Of a stretch of 7,178 nucleotides of DNA, positions 1-6,238 are shown in pieces. The stretch's first letter is position 1; every line of letters begins with the position of its first letter. Location of the stretch: positions 1 through 7,178 of the forward strand of contig DTUH01000284.1 in NCBI GenBank assembly GCA_012964265.1, written 5' to 3'. Source of the DNA: Candidatus Lambdaproteobacteria bacterium (GTDB lineage Bacteria > SAR324 > NAC60-12). A program made the translations under genes and the position numbers. A model generated the notes under the pieces. That model was given only the letters and a program-made list of their open reading frames with translations, had not been told where the DNA came from and ran no database searches.

Positions 1-1
1 T

Positions 2-165
2 TTGCTGGGTTTTGGTTTCAGTGCCTCAGGAATTTATTTGTCAAGATGGATTTTTGATCTCTCCGGAAGTTTCATCTGGCTCACGGGCTGCTTGTTTTGC
101 TGGCATGTGGTATAGCAACCATTGCTTTTTTACTTCCCGGACAACGTGTACTTCAACCTGCCTGA
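2..165 (+). pseudogene. C-terminal tail of a probable MFS transporter, frameshifted, 5' end outside window
   Basis: The gene enters from the left edge. Read from base 2, the frame gives a glycine-rich hydrophobic stretch ending in SRWIFDLSGSFIWLTG, which resembles the loop and last-helix entry of many MFS permeases (G-W-x-F-D-x-T-G-S-[YF]). That frame then hits TAG at 113-115. The frame one base back, from about base 88, continues with a good membrane helix (LLVLLACGIATIAFLLPG), a short tail and TGA at 163-165. Joining the two frames near bases 84-92 gives a normal transporter C-terminus, so one base appears to be missing, by real mutation or sequencing error. The family call rests on about 55 residues and is tentative. 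If the frameshift is an error, the intact gene would end 28 bases before the start chosen for the hydrolase. Confidence 0.45.
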
Positions 166-193
166 ACTGCACCTCCAAGATTTTCCAAAAACT

Positions 194-964
194 TTGAATC
201 TGTTCCTAAACGGCAAAAAAATGGAATCAGTCTGGTATGGACCGCTTCCTGAAAAAGCTCCGACTCTCGTTTTTTTGCACGAGGGGTTGGGCTGTGTTTC
301 GATGTGGCGAGACTTTCCCGAAAAACTTTCTCAAAAAACCGGATGCGGCGCTTTGGTTTTCAGCAGGCTCGGTTACGGAAAATCGGATTCATGTGAACTC
401 CCACGCCCTCTAAATTTTATGCATCCGGAGGGACTGGAGGTACTTCCGGAAATTATTGTACAAAGTAAAATTCAAAAATTAATTTTGGTGGGACACTCTG
501 ACGGAGCTTCGATTGCTTTAATTTATGCAGGCATGAACTCAGATGAATCTTTGCTTGGTATAGTCACAGAAGCACCGCATGTTTTTTGTGAACAGCTTAC
601 GACACGCGCCATTGAAAAAGTGCGGAAGCTATATTTATCCGGAAATCTCCGCGAACGACTCCTGAAACATCATGGAGCAAATGTTGATCGAGCTTTTCAT
701 GGTTGGGCCGATGTCTGGCTTCATCCGGATTTTTCTGCATGGAACATTGAATCGTGTCTGCCGAAAATCCGGGTGCCGCAATTAATTGTTCAGGGAAATG
801 ATGACGAATATGGTACTTCTGCGCAAGTCGGTGCCATAGTCCGGCAATCCGGAAGCAGTGTGGAAACATGTTTTTTGGACGACTGCGGACATTCTCCTCA
901 TCGTGACCAGAAAATTCAAACTTTGGAAACTATGGCTCGGTTCGTCCGGAAATTGCTTGTTTGA
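194..964 (+). CDS. Alpha/beta hydrolase, serine type (substrate unknown)
   Basis: This is a soluble alpha/beta-hydrolase-fold enzyme. Visible landmarks are the oxyanion-hole strand LVFLHEGLG, the nucleophile elbow G-H-S-D-G with Ser codon at 497-499, a G-x-x-D acid motif (GNDDEYG, Asp codon at 803-805) and the catalytic His in DDCGHSPH (codon 890-892). The catalytic triad is therefore complete. The segments TGCGALVFSRLGYGKSD and GHSDGASIALIYAG are typical of a subfamily usually annotated only as alpha/beta fold hydrolase, and I cannot assign a substrate. The start is uncertain: ATG at 221 would cut into the first beta strand (NLFLNGKKMES.WYG), so TTG at 194 (256 residues) fits the usual family length. 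GTG at 146 and TTG at 122 are longer options that overlap the upstream transporter tail. No candidate has a clear ribosome binding site. It follows the transporter closely and may share its transcript. Confidence 0.85.
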   Translation: MNLFLNGKKMESVWYGPLPEKAPTLVFLHEGLGCVSMWRDFPEKLSQKTGCGALVFSRLGYGKSDSCELPRPLNFMHPEGLEVLPEIIVQSKIQKLILVGHSDGASIALIYAGMNSDESLLGIVTEAPHVFCEQLTTRAIEKVRKLYLSGNLRERLLKHHGANVDRAFHGWADVWLHPDFSAWNIESCLPKIRVPQLIVQGNDDEYGTSAQVGAIVRQSGSSVETCFLDDCGHSPHRDQKIQTLETMARFVRKLLV

Positions 965-1111
965 AGAAAAGTGCCAGTCGTAGACTGCCAAATCACTTGC
1001 ATATTTCCGGAACAGGCTTTACTGTGAGCTGATAATAGTTAGCTCCGGAATACAATTATTGTCCGAAATACGAATCCTTTAATTACTATCGTTTCAGTCA
1101 TTTTTTCAGCT

Positions 1112-1570
1112 ATGCCTACTGTACTTTTGCTAAATGGTCCCAATCTTAATTTGCTTGGCACCCGCGAACCTGAAATTTATGGTTCAACGACCTTGATGGA
1201 AATCGAAGAGCAAGTTTCGTCAGTACTTCGTGAACACAAAATTAAGTGTGAAACCTTCCAGTCAAATTCTGAAGGTGAGATTATTGATTGGCTGCAAAAA
1301 TGGCGTGACGCGGATTTTTTACTTTTGAATCCGGGAGCACTGACCCACACCAGTGTGGGATTGCGGGATACCGTGCTTGCCATTGAAATCCCTTTTCTGG
1401 AAATCCACCTTTCCAACGTCCATCAACGCGAAAAATTTCGACATCACTCCTATTTTTCCGATATTGCGATTGGGTCACTGGTGGGGCTTGGGATAAAAGG
1501 TTATTTGCTGGCGACACAGTTTGCTGTGGATTATCTTGAGCAAAAAGAAAAATCTGCAACCAACGACTGA
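1112..1570 (+). CDS. aroQ: 3-dehydroquinate dehydratase, type II
   Basis: It dehydrates 3-dehydroquinate to 3-dehydroshikimate, the third step of the shikimate pathway to aromatic amino acids, and is a cytosolic dodecamer in studied relatives. All family signatures are visible over 152 residues, the normal length. GPNLNLLGTREPEIYG (9-24) holds the catalytic Arg18 and Tyr23 on the flexible lid. FQSNSEGE (49-56) is the second conserved block. NPGALTHTS (73-81) contains the active-site Asn. EIHLSN (97-102) carries the catalytic His99. REKFRHHS (106-113) contributes substrate-binding arginines. The C-terminal GLGIKGYLLA matches the family end. The ATG start is unambiguous because the conserved strand begins at residue 3. 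Unlike its neighbours the gene contains no TCCGGA. It lies 147 bases after the hydrolase and 44 bases before the gspC-like gene. Confidence 0.97.
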   Translation: MPTVLLLNGPNLNLLGTREPEIYGSTTLMEIEEQVSSVLREHKIKCETFQSNSEGEIIDWLQKWRDADFLLLNPGALTHTSVGLRDTVLAIEIPFLEIHLSNVHQREKFRHHSYFSDIAIGSLVGLGIKGYLLATQFAVDYLEQKEKSATND

Positions 1571-1614
1571 TTCTCAATGTACAGCAGTCGGTTCCTCTGT
1601 ATTCTTTGCTCGTT

Positions 1615-2643
1615 ATGAGACTTTCCTCGACAAGCATAATTTTCTTTTTCAACGTTCTTCTCGCCGGCGTGGCTTCCTACATGGGCGGTTCACTGCTCAG
1701 TACCTGGCTCCATCATCAAGTCTTGTCCATCCCTGTTTCGCTGCCGGGAACATTCCAAATCGAAACTGGAAAGCTTCCCCTGGATTCCGGAAAAGCCAAA
1801 AAAACATTTGATGTAATTTTGGAGCGCAATATTTTTCATGCTCAAAAAACAGAAATCGTTTTGCCGCCATCTCTTCCGGATGCAGAAATTTTAGCACCGA
1901 AAACCGAGGGTGGTGACGCCGTCGAACACACGCGTTTAGCTATCGCTCTTGCCGGAACTATGATTTACGGTAAACGGAATTCCTTTGCATTTATCAGTAA
2001 AAAAGATAATTTGAACAAGTATGTCATTTATGGAATAGGCGAATGTTTTAACGCAAATACAATTTTACGCGACAAAGATTGTGCTGAAGAAAGCGTTAAA
2101 GTGTTGAAAATCAGGGATCGCTGGGTATTGATTCTGTATCAGGGGAAAAAACAAGCCCTGTGGATGGTTAGTGCAGAAACTGCTGGAGAAGTCAGCCCTT
2201 CCGTTGCTAAGCCGGTTAAAGCTAAAAGCCAAACTTTAGCGGCACAAAAAACGACGGCCCTTATTGTATCTCCGCAGGAAAAAGTTGTTACGAAAACAAC
2301 CGTGATTCCGGATTCCCCCGGCGAGGGCAAGACCTTACACTTTAAGCGCGTTTGGGTAGATGAACAACTTGCGAATTTCGAACAGCTGCTGAACGATGCC
2401 CGGGTCATTCCAACTACAAAAGATGGCAAGCCTTATTTTATGTTTCAGTATATTAAAGAAGAAAGTATATATCAAAAATTGGGGCTGAAAAAAAATGACA
2501 TCATTTTAGAAATAAACGGTTTTCGAGTCGATTCAGTCGACAAAGCACTCAAGTTGTTGGAAGTACTTCAATCCGAACGTGAGATATCGCTCAAGGTGGA
2601 AAGGGAAGGAAAGCCTGTGCAATTCCATTACTACATAGACTGA
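1615..2643 (+). CDS. gspC: GspC-like type II secretion inner-membrane protein with PDZ domain
   Basis: GspC links the inner-membrane platform of the type II secretion system to the outer-membrane secretin GspD and helps in substrate recognition. The domain order is classic over 342 residues: a short cytoplasmic N-terminus, one membrane anchor (about 7-30), the motif FDVILERNIF (65-74) that typically precedes the HR domain, an HR-like beta domain (about 106-186, from LAIALAGTMIYG to RWVLILYQGKKQ), a Lys/Thr/Ala-rich linker (about 187-245) and a C-terminal PDZ domain (about 250-342) with DGKPYFMFQYI, SIYQKLGLKKNDIILEING and a closing KVEREGKP. ATG at 1615 was preferred to TTG at 1606 because it puts the basic N-terminus directly before the anchor. 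GspD normally follows GspC, but here the next gene is comEC and no other secretion gene is in view. The rest of the system is probably elsewhere, or this paralogue serves another envelope machine. Confidence 0.85.
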   Translation: MRLSSTSIIFFFNVLLAGVASYMGGSLLSTWLHHQVLSIPVSLPGTFQIETGKLPLDSGKAKKTFDVILERNIFHAQKTEIVLPPSLPDAEILAPKTEGGDAVEHTRLAIALAGTMIYGKRNSFAFISKKDNLNKYVIYGIGECFNANTILRDKDCAEESVKVLKIRDRWVLILYQGKKQALWMVSAETAGEVSPSVAKPVKAKSQTLAAQKTTALIVSPQEKVVTKTTVIPDSPGEGKTLHFKRVWVDEQLANFEQLLNDARVIPTTKDGKPYFMFQYIKEESIYQKLGLKKNDIILEINGFRVDSVDKALKLLEVLQSEREISLKVEREGKPVQFHYYID

Positions 2644-2685
2644 ACGTCAAGTCAGAAAATCGCTAACACATGTGCATAGTACAGA

Positions 2686-4221
2686 ATGCAGTTCAAGTGG
2701 CACAAAACCGGTTTGATCGAATTGGCTTTTTTGCCGGCAACGCTGATTTGGATTTTCTACCGCTATTCTCACACCTTAAATCAGCTGCACCCTGAATGGA
2801 TCCTGCTGGGTCTCGGCCTCGGCGTTTTGTGGTGCCTGCGATACAACTTATATCTCCCCCTTTCGTTGCTCCTTTTAATTGCGGGAATTATCCTGCATCA
2901 ATGGCTGGTAATCCTTCCTTCCAGTGTAAACTGGCTTAAGCAAGAAATTTCAGCAGGATCAACTATTATGCTTAACGGCAAAATTCAGGAACGATTCATA
3001 AATGAAGATACCATTCGTTTGCATTTGAATTCGGTCGATATAATCAAAGGCGAAAAAAAACAATGGTTACCGGAAGTAATGTTAAGCTTTCCCAAAAAAA
3101 GGCGTAGAATTTCCAGTTTTTATCGGGGACGTCAATTGCAGGTGATTGGGCGCTTGAATGAAGTCGGCGTGGAAAACAATCGTCTGCATTTGGCTTTTAC
3201 AGAATTTCGTTATCGAAACGCTATTTATCCGCAAAACAAACTCTTCCGCAAACGAAACAGTTGGGTCCTGAGATTGACGGATCGGGCGCAATTTCACCTT
3301 TCCAGTCAGGCTCTTGCTCTTTATTTGCCGCTGACTTTAGCCAGGCGTTCATACGGTTCGCGTTCCACTGCCAAGATTTTTCAGGAAACCGGAATGGCAC
3401 ACCTCCTGGCCATCAGCGGTCTGCACATTGGTTTAATCTATGGAATTATTCTGGTACTTGTACGCTGGCTGGGTCGTTTATCAAATCGTTTTTTAGAGCA
3501 TCCACGATTTTATGAAATCTCACAGCTAATATCTTTGACAGGAATTTGGCTCTATCTGTTGTTGATTGGCATGCCAACACCCGCTTCCCGTGCGGTTTTT
3601 ATGTTGAGTTTACTTGTAGCAGGACGCTTACTAGGACAAGTTCACCAGCCTTTGTATGCCCTTTTTGCCACAGCTTTTTTCTTCATTTTTCTCAATCCTG
3701 CAGTTATATATGAAGTTTCATTTCAGCTCTCCTTTATTGCCGTCTTATTTATTTTATGGTTTCTTCCACTATATCCGCAGGCCCATGAAAAAGACAGTAT
3801 TTTGAAACGTCTTGTTAAGTACGGCTTAATCAGTATCGCCATCACTACAGCAGTCATGCTCGGTACCTGGCCGGTTGTCGCCAGCATTTTTGGCCGTCTG
3901 TCAATGGAAACATTCTGGCTCAACCTGGTTATGGTTCTACTGCTGGGGCTCTTTGTCCTGCCCTCCTGCCTGCTGGCCCTTTTAGTCAGCGCATTGTCTT
4001 TGGGAAATCCGCCTTTCGGATTTCTGGAAAACAGCATATTTGCACTGACTGAACTGGTTGTACAAGGTTGGTTTTCGGTACTTGAATTTCTACATCAATG
4101 GGGAAACTGGGCATCGTTTCCTCTGACTTTAGACTGGGGACCACCGCAATTTATTCTGTATTACACAATCATCCTGGGACTCGGAAAAATGCTGACAAAC
4201 CGCTTCCGGAAAACAGATTAA
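2686..4221 (+). CDS. comEC: ComEC/Rec2-like DNA-uptake channel protein lacking the metallo-beta-lactamase domain
   Basis: ComEC forms the inner-membrane channel that passes single-stranded DNA into the cytoplasm during natural transformation. The 511-residue protein starts with membrane helices (about 7-80). A soluble segment (about 85-190) follows, corresponding to the N-terminal OB-fold (DUF4131-type) domain. The polytopic Competence domain then runs to the end. The diagnostic motif TGMAHLLAISGLHIG is at 235-249, PTPASRA at 297-303, and a conserved YEVSFQLSFIAVL block lies further on. Many ComEC proteins are 700-800 residues long with a C-terminal MBL-fold nuclease-like domain. Here the sequence stops shortly after the last helix at TAA 4219-4221, with no HxHxDH motif in the following bases, so the domain is absent, not frameshifted away. 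Two-domain ComEC proteins exist in other bacteria. The gene starts 42 bases after the gspC-like stop and has no visible ribosome binding site. Confidence 0.92.
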   Translation: MQFKWHKTGLIELAFLPATLIWIFYRYSHTLNQLHPEWILLGLGLGVLWCLRYNLYLPLSLLLLIAGIILHQWLVILPSSVNWLKQEISAGSTIMLNGKIQERFINEDTIRLHLNSVDIIKGEKKQWLPEVMLSFPKKRRRISSFYRGRQLQVIGRLNEVGVENNRLHLAFTEFRYRNAIYPQNKLFRKRNSWVLRLTDRAQFHLSSQALALYLPLTLARRSYGSRSTAKIFQETGMAHLLAISGLHIGLIYGIILVLVRWLGRLSNRFLEHPRFYEISQLISLTGIWLYLLLIGMPTPASRAVFMLSLLVAGRLLGQVHQPLYALFATAFFFIFLNPAVIYEVSFQLSFIAVLFILWFLPLYPQAHEKDSILKRLVKYGLISIAITTAVMLGTWPVVASIFGRLSMETFWLNLVMVLLLGLFVLPSCLLALLVSALSLGNPPFGFLENSIFALTELVVQGWFSVLEFLHQWGNWASFPLTLDWGPPQFILYYTIILGLGKMLTNRFRKTD

Positions 4222-4230
4222 CAACTTTCT

Positions 4231-4353
4231 AAAGCAACGAAAATTCGCCGTCTTTGGTATAAAAATGAATGGATTATCTCAGTAAATGTTGTTGAATCTG
4301 TATTAAATGATACAGCAAATCATCCTGATTAATGGTATAATGGACAGGTAAAA
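4231..4353 (+). pseudogene. Eroded N-terminal fragment of a Bro-N (prophage antirepressor) gene, copy A
   Basis: Starting just after the comEC stop, the plus-strand frame reads KIRRLWYKNEWIISVNVVES and continues VLNDTANHPD, then TAA, then WYNGQVK, then TGA TAG. It aligns without gaps to the start of the Bro-N pseudogene at 4480-4575: IRR, then W against the TGA of the second copy, then xxxEWxxSVxxxxxxxLxD, and finally W after a position that is TAA here and Tyr in the second copy. There is no start codon in frame after the comEC stop, and the similarity fades after about 4360. This is a relic of an earlier copy or insertion of the same family, inactive and too short to encode anything. Its family membership rests on this alignment and on my memory of the Bro-N consensus. 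Confidence 0.65.
4333..4341 (+). promoter_or_regulatory. Possible extended -10 promoter element (TGGTATAAT)
   Basis: The sequence TGG followed by a perfect TATAAT fits an extended -10 (TGnTATAAT) about 97 bases before the ATG of the Bro-N pseudogene. No recognisable -35 box lies 16-18 bases upstream. The site also codes for Trp-Tyr-Asn in the eroded copy A, so it may have arisen by chance from coding sequence. If used, it would drive transcription into the second Bro-N copy. Confidence 0.22.
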
Positions 4354-4437
4354 TGATAGGAAAAATCGAATTTCAACCTTAGAAAGTTGATAGACAGTTT
4401 AATGTTTTTGTATTGCTGAAAAAAGAAATTGTCTGAC

Positions 4438-5274
4438 ATGGATAGTATCCAAAATAAATTAGTTGTATTTCAATCAAAAGACATCCGGAGAATATGACAC
4501 GAAGAAGAATGGTATTATTCTGTGGTGGATATTATAGCCGCATTAACCGATAGCCCTACGCCAAGACAATATTGGGGAAAGGTCGAAGATAGAGAGTTTA
4601 TCAAGCTTCAGTTGTCCCCAATTTGGGTACAACTGAAATTGCCCTCTAAAGACGGGAAACATTATAAAACAGACTGTGTAAATACTAAATCGGCTTTCCG
4701 GCTTATTCAGTCCATTCCATCTAAAAAAGCCGAACCTTTTAAACAATGGCTTTCTCAAGTCGGAAAAGAGCGGCTTGATGAGATTGAAAACCCGGAACTG
4801 GCACAAGCCAGGATGAAGGAAATTTACGAGAAGAAGGGTTATCCAAAGGACTGGATTGATAAGCGAATGCGTGGAATTGCCATACGTCAGAATTTGACTG
4901 ATGAGTGGAAAGAACGGGGGATGGAGGAGCAACGGGATTTTGCCATTTTAACCGCAGAAATCTCAAAAGCAACTTTTGGAATAACACCAAGCGAATATAA
5001 AAACCATAAAAATTTACCGGAAAAATCAAAAGCTAATCTGCGTGACCACATGGATGATCTGGAACTGATTTTTACAATGCTTGGTGAGAGGATGACAACT
5101 GAAATTTCCAAAGAAGAAGAACCGGATACTTTTGATGAAAACAAGGGTGTTGCCAAGCGTGGAGGTAAAGTTGCGTGAGATGCCAGGAAAGGAGCAGAAA
5201 AAGAGCTTGGTAGAAGCGTTATCTCAAAAAAGAACTATCTTGGCAAAAATGTCAAAAAGGAATTGGAAGAATGA
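4438..5274 (+). pseudogene. Bro-N domain prophage antirepressor-like gene with two in-frame TGA stops, copy B
   Basis: The reading frame from ATG 4438 to TGA 5272-5274 spans 279 codons and keeps similarity to phage/mobile-element Bro-N proteins throughout. The N-terminal Bro-N domain covers about residues 8-105 (EEEWYYSVVDIIAALTDSP, then TDCVNTKSAFRLIQSIPS, KAEPFKQWL). A conserved C-terminal region follows (ENPELAQARMKEIYEKKGYP, RMRGIAIRQNLTDEWKERG, LTAEISKATFGITPSEYKNH, LRDHMDDLELIFTMLGERMT). The last part reads DARKGAEKELGRSVISKKNY. TGA interrupts the frame at codon 20 (4495-4497), where copy A has Trp, and at codon 247 (5176-5178), where relatives usually have Gly in a VAG.AR motif. A truncated product could start at GTG 4522, but it would lack the first Bro-N strand. 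Proteins of this type are thought to act as DNA-binding regulators in phages and islands. I read this copy as a recently inactivated gene. Confidence 0.8.
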
Positions 5275-5602
5275 TTAATGAACTGAAATACAAACAATAA
5301 TACACCTTAACTCAAAAGAGAAACTGTCCTTGACTTGGGGCCCACTTCACTCTTTTGGCGAATTTTTCAGATATTTCATTGTTATGCGTTTACTTTGCTC
5401 AAAAGAAAAAACCCATTATTTAGGGCTTCCTGAAAAATAACATCATTAAATAATATCAGTGAGTAACTGTTTGATTCTTGATGTAAACTGCAAGGGTTAA
5501 AACTTAAAAAGCACATAAGCCTTTTACTTCTGTTATTTATGTTCTTCGTCCATGAAAATTACTTCTTGAGAAAAATGGTTGTTATAATTATAAAAATTTC
5601 TC
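5275..5602. other. AT-rich non-coding stretch in the accessory strip
   Basis: No credible gene lies between the Bro-N pseudogene and the miniature element. Stops are frequent in all frames and no tRNA-like fold was seen. The only structured item is the possible IS end at about 5325-5349, described separately. A weak CCC/GGG pairing near 5415-5430 is too short to call a terminator. Confidence 0.5.
5325..5349 (-). repeat. Solo inverted-repeat end resembling an IS3-family terminus
   Basis: Read on the minus strand, the 25-base segment begins TGAAGTGGGCCCC and ends AAGGACA. This resembles the terminal inverted repeats of many IS3-family elements (TGA near the tip, a C-run, then GGACA inside). 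I see no matching second end and no transposase sequence in the window, so it can only be a relic left after deletion, or a chance match. The resemblance is from memory and has not been checked against an IS database. Confidence 0.3.
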
Positions 5603-5713
5603 CTTTGTCATTTTGGGCGAAGCACAGCGTAGATCATCCAGGGAACTGTCTCAATTCTAATACTCAACTTGATTTGAAATCTGGATTCCGGATTAAGTCC
5701 GGGATGACAAAAG
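5602..5713. mobile_element. Miniature inverted-repeat (MITE/REP-like) element
   Basis: The left end CCTTTGTCATTTTGGG (5602-5617) and the reverse complement of the right end (5698-5713) share TTTGTCAT exactly. They differ elsewhere only by pyrimidine or purine transitions, as expected for ageing inverted termini. Just inside the right end, GATTCCGGATTAAGTCCGGGAT forms a hairpin of about 8 pairs with loop TTAAG (5693-5697). The form 'CTGGATTCCGG...TCCGGGATGACA' is the layout of small dispersed palindromic elements common in bacterial intergenic DNA. It has no coding capacity and would need a transposase in trans. It sits 33 bases before the DUF6508-like gene and could affect its transcript. Confidence 0.6.
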
Positions 5714-5746
5714 AAAAATATTTTCAGTGAAACCTAAATAATAAAT

Positions 5747-6151
5747 ATGGAATCGTGGTTACCAACCAAAAAAGAAATTGATGAACTTGTCCAGTTCCTT
5801 CCTCTGCTTTATGCGAAGGATTTTATTCCTGTAAAGAAATTAGGTGTTGGAAAAAATGAAGATGGAGTGTCTTATTGGCCAGGGTTGGAGTATGAAAAAG
5901 AGGTGGATAACTTCATTGGTGCAGCCTCTCAAGAGTTTTGGTTTGATCGACAGTATGATCCTAAGGAGTCTTCAAAAATGCTGAAAAGCGAGCAAAACAT
6001 AGCGAAGGCATCACTTCAAGAAATAAAGACCATGTTAACGTTTTGTATTCGTGGTGAGAGATTTTGTGATGGACACTTTGGATCGATGATTAAAGCAGGA
6101 AAAATAAAATCAATTCTCAAGCGTCTAAAAGTAATAATGGAAGAATACTAA
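5747..6151 (+). CDS. DUF6508-like small protein of unknown function
   Basis: The 134-residue protein appears soluble, with no signal peptide or membrane segment. Its N-terminal half is acidic and aromatic (SYWPGLEYEKEVDNFIGAAS, then EFWFDRQYDP). Its C-terminal half carries a strongly characteristic block, MLTFCIRGERFCDGHFGSMI, followed by a basic helix (IKSILKRLKVIMEE). I associate this block with the DUF6508 family, whose members also carry a RGERFCDG.W-type motif. Its function is unknown to me, and the two Cys and one His in the block are candidates for a structural or catalytic role. The ATG at 5747 is the only plausible start and is preceded by AT-rich sequence without a ribosome binding site. 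It lies between a miniature element and the convergent meaB, is AT-rich and contains no TCCGGA, all consistent with acquisition. The frame is intact, unlike its Bro-N neighbours. Confidence 0.75.
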   Translation: MESWLPTKKEIDELVQFLPLLYAKDFIPVKKLGVGKNEDGVSYWPGLEYEKEVDNFIGAASQEFWFDRQYDPKESSKMLKSEQNIAKASLQEIKTMLTFCIRGERFCDGHFGSMIKAGKIKSILKRLKVIMEEY

Positions 6152-6180
6152 CAGAAAATGAACTTGATCATAATGAAAAG

Positions 6181-6209
6181 TGACTCAATAATTGTTGATA
6201 TGCGAGTCA
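6181..6209. terminator. Possible terminator-like hairpin between convergent genes
   Basis: TGACTC (6181-6186) and GAGTCA (6204-6209) pair perfectly around a 17-base loop and are followed on the plus strand by AGATTTTTG. The place is right for ending both the DUF6508-like gene and meaB. However, the loop is long, the stem short and the T-run modest, so this is weak. Confidence 0.25.
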
Positions 6210-6238
6210 AGATTTTTGTGGGGATTAAAAAGGTTTAG

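Noticed and set aside
972..984. Hairpin CAGTC-GTA-GACTG after the hydrolase as terminator
   Set aside because: The stem is only five pairs and is not followed by a T-run.
1026..1045. GAGCT...AGCTC inverted repeat before aroQ as operator or terminator
   Set aside because: It has five pairs around a ten-base loop, no T-run and no recognised operator consensus, so it is likely chance.
4495..5178. Alternative genetic code or selenocysteine at the two internal TGA codons
   Set aside because: The two sites align with Trp and Gly, no stem-loop of the expected type was seen after either, and neighbouring genes end with TGA.
4522..5178. Functional shorter Bro-N protein starting at GTG 4522
   Set aside because: It would lack the first conserved strand of the domain and the conserved C-terminal tail. 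Similarity extends in frame beyond both ends.
5539..5730. Open frame of 63 codons
   Set aside because: It runs through the miniature inverted-repeat element, has no recognisable domain and unnatural composition, and is best seen as non-coding.
6158..6238. 26-residue frame from ATG to TAG, ending just before the meaB stop
   Set aside because: It is too short to judge, has no ribosome binding site or family match, and overlaps the hairpin between the convergent genes.
4222..6238. CRISPR array or toxin-antitoxin pair in the accessory strip
   Set aside because: No regularly spaced direct repeats were seen, and neither the Bro-N pseudogene nor the DUF6508-like gene has a toxin or antitoxin partner beside it.
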